A DNA stretch of 64,000 bases from Halosimplex aquaticum (GCF_028747785.1 NZ_CP118158.1:496001-560000); one strand, 5' to 3'. Shown: positions 50,074 to 59,457, counted from the first letter of the stretch. The notes: generated from the letters alone by a model not told the origin. A program made the numbers and translations.

Positions 50074-50826
50074 TTAGCGGCCGATCGTCCCCCGCCGCGT
50101 GACCGGTGCGTCGGGGTCGATACGGAAGGCCACGAGCACCGAGTCCTCCCGCGCGGTGACCGGCAGGTCGTCGGCGTCGACGAGCAGCCCGCTCTCGGTC
50201 TCGTCGAAGTGCGTGTCCGCGGCCTCGACGGCGCCCTCGAAGACGTAGAAGTACGTGTCCCGCCCCGCGGTCGTGGGGAGGTCGACGCTCTCCCCCGCGT
50301 TGAGTCGCACGTCGTAGCAGTGGACGTCGTTGCGCACGGTGAACGGCGCCTCCGATCCCTCGGGCCCGAAGACGTGGCGCCACTCGTTGTCGATCGGGCC
50401 TTCGATCGGTCCGTGCTGGATGCCCGGGTCGAGGTCCAGACTGTGCGGTCGGACGAATATCTGGAGCATCCGCAGCGGCGGGTCGTCGGCGAGCGTGCGC
50501 TCCTCGTGCCAGAAGCCGCTGCCCGCGTTCATCACCAGCAGGTGCTCTGAGTCGGTGACGAGTTCGTTCCCCTCGCGGTCGTCGTGACGCATGACGCCCG
50601 CGGGCACCCACGAGATGATCTCCTCGTTCTGGTGGGGGTGCATCGAGATGAGCGTGTCCGGGTCCATGAACGACTCGACGACGGTCGAGAGCGGCCCGTA
50701 GCCGTGGTCGTCGTGGTCCGGGTGGTTCCGGCCGGGGAAGTTGAAGCGAATCCGGAACTTGCCCTGGTCCTGGGTCACGTCGCTGCGCGGCGCCTTGTGG
50801 AGTTTCGGCGTGGATTCTGATTCCAT
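50074..50826 (-). CDS. pirin family protein
   Basis: A 250-residue two-cupin protein. The N-terminal cupin has the pirin motif SMHPHQNEEIISWVPAGVMRH with metal ligands, followed by GNELVTDSEHLLVMNAGSG and FWHEERTLADDPPLRMLQIF. Pirins are iron-binding proteins, some with quercetinase activity; the bacterial role is uncertain. The start at 50826 (MESESTPKL) is used; the longer frame upstream has no coding look. Convergent with the zinc ribbon gene. Confidence 0.88.
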   Translation of the reverse strand: MESESTPKLHKAPRSDVTQDQGKFRIRFNFPGRNHPDHDDHGYGPLSTVVESFMDPDTLISMHPHQNEEIISWVPAGVMRHDDREGNELVTDSEHLLVMNAGSGFWHEERTLADDPPLRMLQIFVRPHSLDLDPGIQHGPIEGPIDNEWRHVFGPEGSEAPFTVRNDVHCYDVRLNAGESVDLPTTAGRDTYFYVFEGAVEAADTHFDETESGLLVDADDLPVTAREDSVLVAFRIDPDAPVTRRGTIGR

Positions 50827-51718
50827 GGTGTCAGTTGCTCTCCGGTAGCGTCTCTGGACACAAAAGCGGCGCGTGCCCCGGGACCCGCCTGCTGATCCCG
50901 GAACCCGCGACACGGGGTCGGATCCCGGTAGCTCCTCGACGCTGGTTCGCCGCACCGGTACACCGCAGCTGACGGAACCCCGACGCTATCGTTGCGATAC
51001 TCGACAGCGTAGCCGCTGGCCCGGCGCTCGAAACCTCGTCTTCGAACTTCGTCCGCTGCGCCCGCACGATTATTACAAATTCCATACTATTATCTATCCT
51101 TTATACTATTTCGCTCGGAGTGGCAGTGTTCGAAGACTGGAGTCGGACTTCGCATATCGTGGAAGTCTAGTAGTGGCTTAAAATGGGCCCGAACTGGCCT
51201 GAATAAAGGATCAAGGTCGACCCATCGACCAAGAGACGGTAGCAATTCTTCCCCCATTCAGATTCTTTGTATTCGATCACATCTTCGCGCTTAAGATGTT
51301 CATTTACCCCCGTATAGGTTGGAGTTGTGAATGTTTGACCACGACACTGAAGGAGTATGAATTAACACCCCATTACTGTCGAACGCGAAATATCGAAAAC
51401 CGCATATATCTAAGTCTTCCAATACTACTTCGAACATACCAGATAATTTAATCAGGAGTTCCATGACTCGGAAGTAGCGAGAGTGCGACTCGACACGTGC
51501 CTGTCGGCCACGGCGGCCCAGTCACGTGAGCGACGTGACGCGCATTCTCTTTTCGAGAGACCGTCCCGACAGCGCTCCGACGGAGTCATTATCGGAACGG
51601 AGGCCCACTCGTTCGCCCGTGAGACTCCGACCGGGGTGGTACAACTGCGGTGAAAGAGTTCGATTCACGCACAGCGGAGCGTACCGGGTGGAACCGTCGG
51701 AAACGACGGAGAGACCGA
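50827..51718. other. 892-bp gene-poor region with AT-rich island
   Basis: The segment 51065-51480 is conspicuously AT-rich compared with the rest of the window and contains the gene fragment at 51167-51361, several stop-dense frames and TATA-like runs (CCTTTATACT near 51100, CGCATATATC near 51400). The flanks (50827-51060 and 51480-51718) are GC-rich non-coding. It looks like decayed foreign DNA between the pirin and IclR genes. Confidence 0.6.
51167..51361 (-). pseudogene. C-terminal fragment of an unidentified gene
   Basis: The minus strand is open from 51361 to a TAG at 51167-51169 (64 codons) and reads a natural-looking sequence: GQTFTTPTYTGVNEHLKRED, then VIEYKESEWGKNCYRLLVDG, then STLILYSGQFGPILSHY. 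There is no ATG or GTG before the conserved-looking part; a TAA precedes the frame. It lies in AT-rich DNA with codon usage unlike the neighbours (many A/T third bases), as expected for an acquired and decayed gene. Family unknown. Confidence 0.5.
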
Positions 51719-52492
51719 TCAGGAGAACTTGGTGTTGATCTCGATGATGTTCGCGGTGTACTGGACGAGGTCGGAGAGCTCGCCGTGGATCCGGTCGGTA
51801 GTGAACCTGATCGACGGGCCGGTGAGACTCACCGCACCGAGGACCTGATCGTCGCTTTTGACCGGCGCCGCGACACAGCGGATCCCCTCTACGTTCTCCT
51901 CGTCGTCGATCCCGTAGCCCCGTTCCCGAGTCCGCTCCACTTCCTCGAGGAGTTCGTCGGGGCCGGAGATCGTGTTCGGCGCTCGGCGTTCGTACTCGCA
52001 CGAGTGAAGGATCTCCTCGACTCGGTCGTCCGGGAGAAACGCGAGGATTGATTTCCCCAGCGCGGTCGAGTGTATCGGTTGCTTGGTCCCGACCTTCGAC
52101 GCGCTCTTGATGCCATTCTCGCCGGTGGTCTTGTACAGATACGACACCTGTCCGTGCTCTTCGATCCCGAACTGCGCGGTCTCACCGCTCTTCTCTGCCA
52201 GGGCGTCGACCTCGTTCCGGATGACGTCGTAGTTCCCGACGAGATCTCTGACCCCCCTCGACATGTCGAGGATGCGGAGGCTGAGTCGGTAATCGTAGCC
52301 GTCCCGGGCGACCATCCGCTGTTCCTCGAGCGTTCGCAGATGGCTGTGGATCGTGCTCCGAGAGTACTCGAGCGCCTCGTCTAGTTCAGTCACGTTCGAC
52401 TTCCCGCGCTCCTGCAGGACGTCCAGGATCTCGAACGCGATCCCGACCGACCGTACGGTTCGACCCCTCCCGTCCTCTGACGCCTTCGCCAT
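51719..52492 (-). CDS. IclR family transcriptional regulator
   Basis: A 257-residue protein. The N-terminal winged helix (residues about 12-75: SVGIAFEILDVLQERGKSNV then YSRSTIHSHLRTLEEQRMV) precedes an effector-binding domain with STALGKSILAFLPDD and YGIDDEENVEGIRCVAAPV, the IclR ligand-binding signature. These are usually repressors or activators of catabolic genes for sugar acids or aromatic compounds. The start at 52492 has the minus-strand box CATTAAGG at 52517-52524, 25 nt upstream. The nearest likely targets are the aldolase and ABC genes beyond 53281. Confidence 0.92.
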   Translation of the reverse strand: MAKASEDGRGRTVRSVGIAFEILDVLQERGKSNVTELDEALEYSRSTIHSHLRTLEEQRMVARDGYDYRLSLRILDMSRGVRDLVGNYDVIRNEVDALAEKSGETAQFGIEEHGQVSYLYKTTGENGIKSASKVGTKQPIHSTALGKSILAFLPDDRVEEILHSCEYERRAPNTISGPDELLEEVERTRERGYGIDDEENVEGIRCVAAPVKSDDQVLGAVSLTGPSIRFTTDRIHGELSDLVQYTANIIEINTKFS

Positions 52493-52516
52493 GTTAGTCA
52501 ATGCCTCACTACCAGA

Positions 52517-52524
52517 CCTTAATG
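52517..52524 (-). promoter_or_regulatory. TATA-like box of the IclR gene
   Basis: CATTAAGG on the minus strand, 25-32 nt before the IclR ATG, fits a leaderless promoter. Confidence 0.4.
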
Positions 52525-52736
52525 ATTTTCCCCCTTGGAATAGGGGTGAGGGAGTCTGGACCGCACGCCGGCTGCCCGGTGACCGGCGGGAACCGGCCGA
52601 AACACGTACCGGATTCCGCTCTCGGGAACAGGAACCGTTCAGTTCGCTAGAGCGGAACAACTGAGGCAACAATCGCTATGAAATTACGGACGGATATCGG
52701 GGTGTCATTTCGCATACGTTCACTATTCCCGACCCT

Positions 52737-52760
52737 TGTGAATGGTTAACAACATTCACA
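52737..52760. promoter_or_regulatory. 24-bp palindrome, possible IclR operator
   Basis: TGTGAATG and CATTCACA are perfect 8-bp inverted arms separated by GTTAACAA. The size and symmetry are those of a dimeric HTH-protein operator. It lies about 245 bp upstream of the IclR start and 520 bp downstream of the DapA-like gene. A direct target cannot be named from position alone. Confidence 0.5.
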
Positions 52761-53280
52761 GAATCGCGGAGATCGGGAGGGGGAACGAATTACATCCATA
52801 CGAACGTAATCTAGATTCGCGGTGAACGCTTCTCCCACTGTCGCGAGAGAGGAACGGAGAGATATCGGTCGCGTGAACCGATGAAGCCGGAGATCTCGTC
52901 GCGAACGCCGGGAGGAGTACTCGAAATTCAGTTCGCAATAGGGGACAATACCAGCGGGACCGGTGCGGCGAGTCGGGAATTGGGAGAAGATCGGCAGAGC
53001 GCTCGCTCGGAGGGCGGCCGTGCCGCATCTTCAGGTGGTGTCCCGCGACCGACTCTTCGGACGGGCCCGCGAAGGGCGGTTCCGCCCTGCCACCGATGTA
53101 GCGAACCGAGTCTCGCGAGCGATGGCGATCGACCAGGTTCGGCCGATTCCGCGCAGAAAGTCCGTTACGGGCGCGAATTCGGCGTTGCTTTCGGTTCGAC
53201 GAGCCCCGTTCGCCGGCTAGGTTCGAAGGGTCGAACGGGGGCGGGGACCTCCGAGTCGCCAGGGCCTCGGTTTCGGCCCT

Positions 53281-54213
53281 TCACGCTGGGTTCCCGAACG
53301 TGCCCTCGATCCGGTCGTAATGCCGTTCGACGCGTTCGCGGCCGCGCGAATCCAGATCGACCAGTGGTTCGCGAACGGGGCCGCCCCTGAACCCGGCCAG
53401 GTCCATCCCGTACTTGACGACCGGGACGTTGTTCCCCCCGGCCACGGTGCTTCCCTCGCCCGGGCTGTCGCGGAGGTCTTCGAGCGGCCGGAGCGACCGC
53501 TGGATCGTCCGGGCGCGCTCCCAGTGCCCGTTCTCGATAGCCTCGTACAGGGCGAGGGTCGTCCGGGGCAGGAAGTTGCCGAGCCCGGTCGTGTACCCTG
53601 ACGCGCCCTCGACGGCGAACGCGAGCGCGTACCGCTCCGCGATCCCGTTGACCCACGTGAGCTCGCCGTCGGCGTCCTGGACGGTCTGGGCGAACTCCTT
53701 CACGTCGGCGACTCCGAACTTCACCGCCACCACCTCTTCGCGCTCGCTGAGGTCCACGATCACCCCTCGAGGGAGGTCGCGGCCGCGCTTGTAGAGGACG
53801 ACCCCGAGGTCGGTCTCGTCACAGATGCGGTGGTAGTAGGTTTTCAGCCCCTCTTCGTGGACGTACGTGTGGTCGGGGTGCATCACCATGATCGCGTCGG
53901 CCCCCGCGTCCGCGTACGTCGACGCCAGGCGGGAAACCTCGGGAACATTGCCGACTACACCGCCGGCGACGGTCGCTTCCGGCCCGGTCGCTTCGACGTG
54001 TGTCTCGACGACCGCGGCCCGCTCCTCGTCGGTGAGCGCGTAGTACTCCCCCGTGTTCCCGCAGGGGATGAACAGGCGCGCACCGCGGTCGTAGAGCCGT
54101 TCGACGTTGTCCGCGAGCGCGGCGGTGTCGACTTCGGACCTGTCGTCGGTGAACGGGACAGCGGTCGTGAACGCGACGGACTCGAAATTCCGGCGAAGTC
54201 GCTGTGGCTGCAT
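53281..54213 (-). CDS. DapA/KDG aldolase family protein (5-dehydro-4-deoxyglucarate dehydratase-like)
   Basis: A 310-residue TIM-barrel class I aldolase/lyase. IPCGNTGEYYALTDEERAAV is the GxxGE motif, Tyr141 in GVVLYKRGR and the Schiff-base Lys165 in VVAVKFGV are in place. The sequence around the motifs resembles KDG dehydratase-like members more than dihydrodipicolinate synthase, but the exact substrate (a keto-deoxy sugar acid or related) is not certain. Its promoter has TTAATAG on the minus strand near 54235. It is the likely catabolic enzyme for the sugar imported by the ABC system. Confidence 0.83.
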   Translation of the reverse strand: MQPQRLRRNFESVAFTTAVPFTDDRSEVDTAALADNVERLYDRGARLFIPCGNTGEYYALTDEERAAVVETHVEATGPEATVAGGVVGNVPEVSRLASTYADAGADAIMVMHPDHTYVHEEGLKTYYHRICDETDLGVVLYKRGRDLPRGVIVDLSEREEVVAVKFGVADVKEFAQTVQDADGELTWVNGIAERYALAFAVEGASGYTTGLGNFLPRTTLALYEAIENGHWERARTIQRSLRPLEDLRDSPGEGSTVAGGNNVPVVKYGMDLAGFRGGPVREPLVDLDSRGRERVERHYDRIEGTFGNPA

Positions 54214-54309
54214 ATCTGGTGCAATTACACCGACACTATTAAGTTTACTTCTGCTCCCAACGTGACGGGCACTCGCCGCTCTCGGGCGCGGGCGTCAGAG
54301 GGAAGTCGG

Positions 54310-54558
54310 TCAGTGCATCGGCGTGTCGCCGAGGTAGCCGCAGCGCCAGAAGACGAGACCGATGACCACCAGGAGGACGGCGATGAGCCCGAAGTCCATG
54401 AGGAGGACGTAGTAGTTGGCTGACCCCGGCTCGATAGCGGTCGCAGCCATCACGGCGATGACGAGGTGGACCAGCGTAAGTGCCAGCAGGCTTATCCAGA
54501 GGAGTTGTCGGCGACAGATCCAGTCCATAAACGCTGATCTCGTCGTGTCTTCTGCCAT
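54310..54558 (-). CDS. small two-helix membrane protein
   Basis: An 82-residue protein from MAEDTTRSAFMDWICRRQLL. Helices are at about 20-40 (ISLLALTLVHLVIAVMAATA) and 50-70 (YYVLLMDFGLIAVLLVVIGLVF). It sits upstream of the DapA-like gene on the same strand, 96 bp away, and may be cotranscribed with it. No family recognised; it could be an accessory of the adjacent transporter. Confidence 0.6.
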   Translation of the reverse strand: MAEDTTRSAFMDWICRRQLLWISLLALTLVHLVIAVMAATAIEPGSANYYVLLMDFGLIAVLLVVIGLVFWRCGYLGDTPMH

Positions 54559-54901
54559 TGCTCGGAAAAGCGCCCGCGGGTCAATAATGGTTCGGGACAC
54601 CGGCGGTAACGGGCCTGCCGACACGTTCTCCCGTCGCCGCGGCCCGGGTCACCGGTTCCGGTGGTCGGGACGAGCGCATTCGCTCACGCCGGTAGGAACC
54701 GTCCGTGCGGACTCGGACCGGTCCCGCTTTCGGGCCCGCCGATCCGTGTCACTCCGCCGGAGGGCGCCGACCGCTCGCTCGCGCCGCGTGATGAATGTCC
54801 GCCACTCCCGGGCGTCGCGAGTCGCCACAGCGGGCAGATAGATAACCACATTTACAATAGTTATATATGTCAGAAGTGAAAATTAGGGAAATGGATTCAC
54901 T
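54559..54901. other. 343-bp divergent promoter region of the ABC transporter operon
   Basis: No gene is seen. TTATATAT at 54861-54868 is a strong TATA box about 35 nt before the ATG at 54902 of the solute-binding protein gene, and the sequence around it (GATAACCACATTTACAATAG) is AT-rich. GC-rich shadow sequence fills the rest. Confidence 0.6.
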
Positions 54902-57082
54902 ATGATGGAATCAGAGAGTAGCGAGGAATCCGAGGAGTGGGTAAGCGACGGCGAGTGGGCAGATCTGCCGGAGACAACGCGGCGGCGGTTGCTCAAGCAG
55001 TCACTGGGTGGGGTCGCGGCCGCCGGGCTCGCAGGCATCGCCGGCTGTCAAGGCGACGGCGAAGACGGGGAAGGCTCGGTCACGCCGCTGGGCAACGAGG
55101 GCGACGGCGGTGACGGCGGCGACGGCGGTGACGGCGGCGGAGGCGACGGCGGTGACGGCGGCAACGAGGCGACCGATACGGCCGGTGGCCAGTACGTCGA
55201 CGGCACGTTAGACCACATCATCGGGATCGCACCGGACAACGCCCGTTTCAATCCGTACGGGAGTTCCGCGAACTGGTCGTTCCGCTGGTACTGGGCCATG
55301 TTCGACCAGTGGGCCGTCCACGACAAGTACGACAACGCGACGAAGGGGATGATCCTGAAGGACTGGGAGTACCAGGACGACGGGACGACCATCTTCAACA
55401 TCCGCGACTCGTACACGTGGCACGACGGGTCGGATCTGACCGCCGAGGACGCGGTCACCCAGCTCAAACTGGGGCAGTTGATGCAGACGGTCAACAAGGG
55501 GTACGGCGCGCAGCCGCTGTACGAGAACGTCCAGCAGACCGGCGACTACGAGCTCCAGTTCGACCTGAAGAATCCCGACATCAGCCGGGAGATCTTCGAG
55601 TTCGGTCACCTCAAGCGCCGCGGCTGGGTCTGGGCCCACCGCGACAACTGGGGCGAGTTCGCCGAGCGGTTCACGGATGCTTCCAGCAGTAGCGAGCGCG
55701 ACGAGGTCCGGACCGACCTCCAGGAGACCGTCAAGCGGCCGCCGTGGGACAACAGCCAGGTCCCCGGCAACTCCATCTGGGAGATGACCGAGGGCGACTC
55801 CAACAGGGCACTCATGGAGGCCTTCGACGACTACCGGAGCCCGTTCAGCGGCCACGAGTGGGCCGACGGCGAGATCACGGGCGACATGATCGACTACGAC
55901 CTGCGGTGGCGCCGGTACCCCAACCAACAACAGCGCACCCAGGCGATGAAAGAGCAGATCATCGACGTCAGTTACCCGCCGAACTCCGAGTCCGCCCGCG
56001 AGGAGATCCGCGAACTCGGCTGGCGGCCGGCCGACAACCTCACCGAGGACCAGATCGTCCCGACGATGCGCGCGGGCGGGAACGGGCTGTTCTTCAACTG
56101 CCAGTCGGACTCGATCACCGGCGACCGTCGGGTCCGGAAAGCGATCATGCACGTCGTGCCGCGCCAGCAGATGATGTCGTGGCACACCGACTACGGGAAC
56201 TACTGGATCCACGACCGCTACATCACCGGTCTCGGCCAGGACAAGGAGGTCCCGTGGTTCGGCGGCCAGGAGAACTGGCCCAACGACACGCTCCAGTCGT
56301 TCGAACACTACGCGGCCTCGGAGTCCGACGTCGACAGCGACCGCGCGACCCAGCTGCTCCAGGACGCCGGGTTCTCGAAGAGCGGCGGTCGCTGGAAGGA
56401 CCCCGACGGGAACAACGTCACGCTCCGGCTGTACACGGCGACCTCCGACGAGGAGCCCATGGCGTTGCGCTACTCCCAGATCGCCAAGGAGTACCTGGAC
56501 AGCTTCGGCCTCAACACGGAGGTCACCGCACAGGAGTCGACGATCCGCTCCGGGGAGACCCTCGACTCGGGCGACTGGGATATCATGTTCGACGCGTGGG
56601 GCGGGGCAAAGAGCGCTCCGCCGACGCTCGACTGGAACACCACGTTCCCGATGACGAAGACGCTCGCCGGCGAGGACGTCCCCAACGCGGACGCCTGGGC
56701 GCTCGAACCGGAAGTCGAGGTCCCGTACCCGGTCGGCGACCCGGAGGGCGACCTGCAGACTGTCAACATCAACGAGAAGCGACGACAGCTCCGGCGGCAG
56801 ATGTCCGACGAGAAGCGCCAGGAGCGGGTCAACGAACTCGCCTGGATCTTCAACCAGACGGTCCCGTGGTTCACCGTCAACGAAGAGGGCGGGGCGGGCG
56901 GCTACTGGGTCAACAAGTCCCGCTGGCGTACCTACCCGCCCCAGGGGCAGGAGAACCCAGCCTACCGCTACGAGATCATCGAGATCGGCCAGTACTCCTA
57001 CGCCCACTACATGGGGAAGATGGGCAACGAGTGGTTCGGCCCCGTCCCCGAGAGCGAGGCCGACCAGTGGCCCCAGGGCTGA
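54902..57082 (+). CDS. ABC transporter solute-binding protein, Tat lipoprotein (family 5)
   Basis: A 726-residue protein. Residues 24-49 form a Tat signal: TTRRRLLKQSLGGVAAAGLA then LAGIAGC, with the lipobox cysteine at 49; thus a membrane-anchored lipoprotein outside the cell. A Gly/Asp-rich linker follows (about 51-95). The rest has the SBP family 5 plan (oligopeptide/nickel type) with VQQTGDYELQFDLKNPD and GLNTEVTAQESTIR. It is longer than typical Dpp/Opp binding proteins. The ATG at 54902 is used, a second one follows at 54905. First gene of the transporter operon. Confidence 0.92.
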   Translation: MMESESSEESEEWVSDGEWADLPETTRRRLLKQSLGGVAAAGLAGIAGCQGDGEDGEGSVTPLGNEGDGGDGGDGGDGGGGDGGDGGNEATDTAGGQYVDGTLDHIIGIAPDNARFNPYGSSANWSFRWYWAMFDQWAVHDKYDNATKGMILKDWEYQDDGTTIFNIRDSYTWHDGSDLTAEDAVTQLKLGQLMQTVNKGYGAQPLYENVQQTGDYELQFDLKNPDISREIFEFGHLKRRGWVWAHRDNWGEFAERFTDASSSSERDEVRTDLQETVKRPPWDNSQVPGNSIWEMTEGDSNRALMEAFDDYRSPFSGHEWADGEITGDMIDYDLRWRRYPNQQQRTQAMKEQIIDVSYPPNSESAREEIRELGWRPADNLTEDQIVPTMRAGGNGLFFNCQSDSITGDRRVRKAIMHVVPRQQMMSWHTDYGNYWIHDRYITGLGQDKEVPWFGGQENWPNDTLQSFEHYAASESDVDSDRATQLLQDAGFSKSGGRWKDPDGNNVTLRLYTATSDEEPMALRYSQIAKEYLDSFGLNTEVTAQESTIRSGETLDSGDWDIMFDAWGGAKSAPPTLDWNTTFPMTKTLAGEDVPNADAWALEPEVEVPYPVGDPEGDLQTVNINEKRRQLRRQMSDEKRQERVNELAWIFNQTVPWFTVNEEGGAGGYWVNKSRWRTYPPQGQENPAYRYEIIEIGQYSYAHYMGKMGNEWFGPVPESEADQWPQG

Positions 57083-57206
57083 GCCGCAGCATCGCGAACT
57101 GAACGCCCGGCAGTCCCGTCGACAATCGTCTCACTCCCGTTTCTCCGCACGCGCTGAACCCACCAGCATCGCGTTTCTATAATCAACGATCGTTACGTCC
57201 ACAACC

Positions 57207-57214
57207 GTTAAGTG
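57207..57214 (+). promoter_or_regulatory. TATA-like box for the permease gene
   Basis: GTTAAGTG at 57207-57214 lies 23-30 nt before the ATG at 57237; suggests an own promoter for the permease gene. Confidence 0.4.
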
Positions 57215-57236
57215 TATGTGCTAGCATTCTCTCCGT

Positions 57237-59360
57237 ATGCCGGAGAAGAATTATTATCTCCGACGGATGACGCAGTCGGTCATCACCGTCTGGGCAGCGA
57301 TCACCTTCTCGTTCGTCGTGATACGGTTGATACCGGGTGGGCCGGCCGACTACATCGCGTCGCAGATACGACAGCGGTCGGGGGGCCAGGTGTCCTACGC
57401 GCAGCTCAATCGGATGGTCGAGCTGTACACGAACGTCAACCCCGACGAGCCGATGTGGAAGGCCTACATCGACTACATGACCTCTATCCTCCAGGGCGAC
57501 TTCGGCCGGTCGATCTTCTACGCGGAGCCGGTCTGGGACGTGCTCGGACCGGCGATCCCCTGGACGATGTTCATCTCGCTGTTCTCCCTCGTGATCGGCA
57601 CGATGATGGTGTTCCTCATCGGGGGGTTCCTCGCCGTCCACGAGGGCGACAAGTGGGACGTCGCCGGGAGTTACTTCGTGATCTTCACCGACTCCGTCCC
57701 GTACTACATCGTCGCGCTGATCCTGCTGTTCGTGTTCGGGTTCGGGACGGACTTCTTCCCGAGCGGGGGACGGTACAACCACGACCTGACGCCCGGGTTC
57801 AACGCCGCGTTCATGGCCAGCGTGCTCAGACACGCCGCGCTCCCGATCATGTCGTTCGCGGTCACGGCCTGGGGCGGTCTCGAGTTCCGCGCTCACTGCA
57901 CCCGCATCATCGGCGAGGATTACGTCGACGTGGCGGAACTCAGAGGGCTCCCGAAGTCGCGGATACAGCTCCGGTACATCGGCTGGAACTCCACGCTCCC
58001 GATGTACACCGGGCTGATGGCCGGGCTCGCCACCATCTTCGGCGGGTCGATCATCATGGAACAGATCTTCCGCTACCGCGGGATGGGCTTTTACTTCTAC
58101 GAGGCGACGATGTCGCGCGACTACGTCACGGTCATGGCGGCGGTCATCCTCTTCACCGTCGTCACGGTCCTCGGACTGCTCATCGCGGACCTGACCTACG
58201 GGTTCATCGACCCGCGCGCCGGCCACACTGATCGCAGGTCCTACTCGCGGTCGTTCCGGGAGTCGCTGCGGCAGTTCGTCCGCAACCTGCGCTCGGACGA
58301 CGACGCCCGGACCGGCGACGCGGCCATCGAGAACCGCCTCGACCGCAACCGCCCGCGGACGGACGACTCCGCGCTGAACTTCGAGGTCTCCGACACGGAG
58401 TACTCCTGGAAGCAGCACACTCGCGAGCGGTTCGACAAGAGCGTGCTGACGCCGTTCCGGATCCTCTGGACGTCGCCCCGCGCCCGCGTCGGGGGTATCA
58501 TCCTCGCGATATTCGCGTTCCTGGGGATCTTCGGTCCCTACGTCGTCCCGGAACCGAGGCCGATGCAGGCGGAGCCGATACTCGGCATGTGGGAGAACAT
58601 GCGCTACCCGCTCGGGACCGACGACATCGGTCGCGACCTGCTGGCGATGAACATCTACGCGACCCGACCGATGCTCATCATGATGGGGACGGGCGCGCTG
58701 GTGACGCTCGGGCTCGCGATCCTCCTCGGCGTCGGGGGCGGGTACCTCGGCGGCCTCTTCGACAAGATCGCGATGACGGTCACGGACATCATGATGAACA
58801 TCCCCGGGCTCGCGCTGGTGATCGTGCTGGCGGTGATCATCGAACCGAAGAGCCCGGTGTTCGTCGGCGCCATCCTCGCCATCGACAACTGGCCGCGGTT
58901 GGCCCGTCAGCTCCGGTCGCAGGTGCTGACGATCCGGGGTGAGTCCCACGTCGAGGCCTCGCGCGTCCTCGGGATCCCGACCCGGAGCATCCTCTCGAAG
59001 AACATCATGTCGCGGCTCATGCCGCTGTTGATGATGGGGTCGGCCGGCGCGATGCGCAACGTGTTGATGGAGTCCGTCGGGCTGTACTTCATCGGCGTGT
59101 TGCCGTTCACGAACCAGAACTGGGGCGTCATCCTCAACGTCGCGCGCAACGGCGGCGCGCTGGCAGGCGCCGACCGGTTCCACTGGATCCTCGCGCCCAT
59201 GCTGTTCATCGCGACGATGACCTACGGGCTCCAGCTGTTCGCACAGGGCACCGACCGCCTGTTCAACCCCCGCCTGCGGGCCCGTCACGCGAAGACGGTC
59301 TCCAGCGAGGAACTGGAATCTGACGAGGGCGCGCCGCCCGCTACCCCGGCCGACGACTGA
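57237..59360 (+). CDS. fused DppB-DppC type ABC permease
   Basis: A 707-residue protein with two permease domains. Domain 1 (about residues 1-330) starts MPEKNYYLRRMTQSVITVWA, has the EAA-like loop ELRGLPKSRIQLRYIGWNST and ends DLTYGFIDPRAGH as DppB does. A charged linker of about 80 residues follows. Domain 2 (about 410-690) starts TPFRILWTSPRARVGGIILA, has LGTDDIGRDLLAMNIYATRP and the EAA loop EASRVLGIPTRSILSKNI, as DppC does. The usual system uses two separate genes; here there is one uninterrupted frame with no start between the domains. It should span the membrane once as a pseudo-dimer. Confidence 0.9.
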   Translation: MPEKNYYLRRMTQSVITVWAAITFSFVVIRLIPGGPADYIASQIRQRSGGQVSYAQLNRMVELYTNVNPDEPMWKAYIDYMTSILQGDFGRSIFYAEPVWDVLGPAIPWTMFISLFSLVIGTMMVFLIGGFLAVHEGDKWDVAGSYFVIFTDSVPYYIVALILLFVFGFGTDFFPSGGRYNHDLTPGFNAAFMASVLRHAALPIMSFAVTAWGGLEFRAHCTRIIGEDYVDVAELRGLPKSRIQLRYIGWNSTLPMYTGLMAGLATIFGGSIIMEQIFRYRGMGFYFYEATMSRDYVTVMAAVILFTVVTVLGLLIADLTYGFIDPRAGHTDRRSYSRSFRESLRQFVRNLRSDDDARTGDAAIENRLDRNRPRTDDSALNFEVSDTEYSWKQHTRERFDKSVLTPFRILWTSPRARVGGIILAIFAFLGIFGPYVVPEPRPMQAEPILGMWENMRYPLGTDDIGRDLLAMNIYATRPMLIMMGTGALVTLGLAILLGVGGGYLGGLFDKIAMTVTDIMMNIPGLALVIVLAVIIEPKSPVFVGAILAIDNWPRLARQLRSQVLTIRGESHVEASRVLGIPTRSILSKNIMSRLMPLLMMGSAGAMRNVLMESVGLYFIGVLPFTNQNWGVILNVARNGGALAGADRFHWILAPMLFIATMTYGLQLFAQGTDRLFNPRLRARHAKTVSSEELESDEGAPPATPADD

Positions 59361-59445
59361 CGGCCACCGCCGCTGCCGTCCGGTCGGCGGACGACTTCTC
59401 CCGCGACGCGGTCCCGACGGCTCCGCTTCTCGACAGAAATATTAT

Positions 59446-59457
59446 GATAACTGTTAA
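59446..59457 (+). promoter_or_regulatory. GATAACTGTTAA motif, copy 1
   Basis: The same 12-mer recurs at 59983-59994. It is about 33 nt before the ATG of the 34-residue microprotein. It may be a promoter element or regulator site shared by the operon genes. Confidence 0.4.

Larger units (their letters stand above)
52493..53280. other. 788-bp gene-free region upstream of the IclR gene
   Basis: No gene is supported; open frames here lack family likeness. It contains the IclR promoter and a strong 24-bp palindrome at 52737-52760. The stretch 52680-52815 is AT-rich relative to the rest (ATGAAATTACGG, CGTAATCTAGATT); the right half is GC-rich shadow sequence. Confidence 0.5.

Noticed and set aside
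52881..53390. A 169-codon plus-strand frame upstream of the DapA-like gene
   Set aside because: Ser/Arg/Gly-rich, no family likeness, overlaps the end of the DapA-like gene antisense; taken as a non-coding shadow.
54859..54901. A riboswitch or long leader before the solute-binding protein gene
   Set aside because: The TATA box is only about 35 nt from the start, leaving no room for a structured leader.
57183..59288. A 701-codon minus-strand frame opposite the fused permease
   Set aside because: Composition is Arg/Asp/Val/His-rich without family likeness; the plus-strand permease has conserved EAA loops and helices.
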